Positions 35,453 to 37,169 of a DNA stretch of 37,169 nt are shown here, in pieces. Under the pieces are notes generated by a model. The model was not told the DNA's origin and ran no database searches. It was given only the letters and a program-made list of their open reading frames with translations. Made by a program: the position numbers and the translations under genes. This DNA comes from Candidatus Thalassarchaeum sp. (lineage in GTDB: Archaea; Thermoplasmatota; Poseidoniia; Poseidoniales; Thalassarchaeaceae), in the NCBI GenBank assembly GCA_022451235.1, contig JAKUOA010000015.1, positions 1 to 37,169 on the forward strand, given 5' to 3'. Within the stretch, counting starts at the first letter, position 1; each line of letters begins with the position of its first letter.

Positions 35453-36799
35453 TCACTGGAATGCTTCGTCTTTTGCTAGACTACCCATTGGGTCCCAAGC
35501 TGGAAGTACGACTGGTTCAGTCATCATACCGGCCTTCATCTCATCAGAGAGATATTTGCTTGGACATGCAATTTCGAACATGTGTTCGTCATACCATGAG
35601 TCGTTCATCGTGTAGAATCCCTTACGGCCAGATTGTTCGGCTCCCCATGAATTTTCAACACGCCACCTTCGTGGCTTTCCATCTACTACATCGACGCCGG
35701 TAAACAGCATAGCATGAGTCATCATTGTTTGACTAAAACGAAGCCGATCGGCTTTATTCATACCAAAATCTGCACCATATAATGCTCCAAAATCGAATAA
35801 CTTGGCGTCCCAGAGCCCACGCTTTCTGTGCATTTGCTTTCCTACATCACACCCCATCCAAACAGGCAACCCATCCTCCAATAGGCTCTGAGTGATGCCT
35901 TTCATCTCATCGCTTGGAACATTTAGATAGACCACAGGCGGCCCTCCTGCGACATTTTGTAAATAATCGACAGTGTAGGTTTGATAGTAGTCGTTCCTTG
36001 GGTCATTGACAATGCAAACATAGTCTCCCCAATCGATTTCGACGAATTCTTCAGCGAATTCTTGAGGAGTCATCATTCCCCTACGGTGCAAATCTCCATC
36101 TTTGTCCTCCCACTGCCAATCGAACTTTTCTGGAGGGGTTCCCAAGTGGATGCAAAGAATTCTCCAGATGTCAGCGAGCCGCGAATCTTTGTGTGCGCGA
36201 GCCTCAGCAGAACTACCACCTGAATCAAGAATCTCACGAATCTCACAGGCCCCTGTTCTGAGAATATCCTTTAGATTCGCATTCATATAACGAGTACTGG
36301 AAGAAGACTGAGACTCAGGATATGCAGATTTGGGAACCAGGCCGTGCTTTCTAATCAGATTCATCGCCATGTTCCATTGCCCGCCGTCGCCGATTGGGTC
36401 GCCAAGTAGGAAGCCGATTGTGCGATCGTCTACAGGACGTTCGGCGGTTTCAATAATCGCCTCATAGAAGTGGTTGGCTCGCTCGAATTTGTCCCAGAAG
36501 TGAATGTGAGCCTGACTGAATTCGAAATTTTTCACATTCATTTTCTTCATTGTGCTTGGTCGAAATAGGTTTAGTGTGGCGAATAGCCAACAACGACCGC
36601 TTCTCTTCTGATGAGTTACTTTCCATTTGTCTAACTTAATTGAGAATGAAAAATCAATTTCTTGCACTAAATCTCTATCCAAAGCCACTTCCAACAATTC
36701 GTTATTTGAGACTGCGTTTTGAGCTAATTTTGCTGAAGGATCAGCATCGAATGTTTTGCGTAATTCTTTGACTCTCTTTTCGCTAATCGTCTTGCCCAT
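35453..36799 (-). CDS. Bleomycin hydrolase/aminopeptidase C family (C1) cysteine peptidase
   Basis: HQKRSGRCWLFATLNLFRP (active-site Cys), THAMLFTGVDVVDGKPRRWRVENSWG (His/Asn). ATG at 36799 preferred over 36871. Confidence 0.92.
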   Translation of the reverse strand: MGKTISEKRVKELRKTFDADPSAKLAQNAVSNNELLEVALDRDLVQEIDFSFSIKLDKWKVTHQKRSGRCWLFATLNLFRPSTMKKMNVKNFEFSQAHIHFWDKFERANHFYEAIIETAERPVDDRTIGFLLGDPIGDGGQWNMAMNLIRKHGLVPKSAYPESQSSSSTRYMNANLKDILRTGACEIREILDSGGSSAEARAHKDSRLADIWRILCIHLGTPPEKFDWQWEDKDGDLHRRGMMTPQEFAEEFVEIDWGDYVCIVNDPRNDYYQTYTVDYLQNVAGGPPVVYLNVPSDEMKGITQSLLEDGLPVWMGCDVGKQMHRKRGLWDAKLFDFGALYGADFGMNKADRLRFSQTMMTHAMLFTGVDVVDGKPRRWRVENSWGAEQSGRKGFYTMNDSWYDEHMFEIACPSKYLSDEMKAGMMTEPVVLPAWDPMGSLAKDEAFQ

Positions 36800-36854
36800 G
36801 GTATACACCGCAGGTATGACTTCGTTGACAGGCGCTGGATAATCATTGGCGCGT

Positions 36855-37169
36855 TCAGAGTGGTGCTGCAACGGCCAATCCAGCGGCGATTAGAGTCTCT
36901 GCAATCAGGCTTGGACAAGACTCTACATCGCCTTCAACCAGTGTAATCTCCGAACCATCTTCGGCGATAATCGGGTCAGTCAAATCCTGTAAAATTCTGA
37001 TTCTCATTAAATCTCCACCAATGGTCTCTGATACACTGATTTCTTCCGGTGGATGTGGGTCAGCACCTGTTGCCCTGTCAGGAAATTCATCCATTGCTCG
37101 AATCCTATCTTCTTCATCGAATTCTGGGTCATCCCAAGTTTCGTTAGGTTCAGCCACAGGTACCGGAGG
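36855..37169 (-). CDS. GINS B-domain-like C-terminus, probably truncated at the window edge
   Basis: MRIRILQDLTDPIIAEDGSEITLVEGDVESCPSLIAETLIAAGLAVAAPL resembles the archaeal GINS small domain; frame stays open past the GTG at 37157 to the window edge. Confidence 0.5.
   Translation of the reverse strand, partial: PPVPVAEPNETWDDPEFDEEDRIRAMDEFPDRATGADPHPPEEISVSETIGGDLMRIRILQDLTDPIIAEDGSEITLVEGDVESCPSLIAETLIAAGLAVAAPL

Noticed and set aside
1-37169. CRISPR array, toxin-antitoxin or canonical defence island
   Set aside because: No regularly spaced repeats, Cas motifs or recognisable defence genes seen on either strand.

Overview
This 37 kb window looks like chromosomal DNA from a marine planktonic euryarchaeon, probably Marine Group II / Candidatus Poseidoniales. 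That assignment is inferred from archaeal Sec61-beta, SRP19, S8e, S10, EF-1A, family B DNA polymerase, a marine-type proteorhodopsin and an aa3-like cytochrome oxidase cluster; no phylogeny was run. I see about 33 supported CDS, two tRNAs with encoded CCA (Arg-TCG, Ser-TGA), a COX2-COX1-COX3-COX4 operon, a proteorhodopsin divergent from a triple-fasciclin/cupredoxin surface protein, and translation and replication genes. There is no CRISPR array, transposon or rRNA. The most interesting observations are: (1) a SAP-domain, single-TM, large-ectodomain protein directly upstream of an orphan ParA, with unusual perfect hairpins before both starts; (2) C(GNA)G-triloop mini-hairpins recurring in gaps between genes; (3) a COX1 with an N-terminal secreted-type domain carrying a CxCH motif; (4) a predicted blue-absorbing (Gln at position 105), non-fenestrated proteorhodopsin sharing a compact, apparently leaderless divergent promoter with the fasciclin/cupredoxin protein; and (5) a duplicated four-Cys module between the FAS1 domains. 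All functional calls come from reading motifs by eye; no database search was run.
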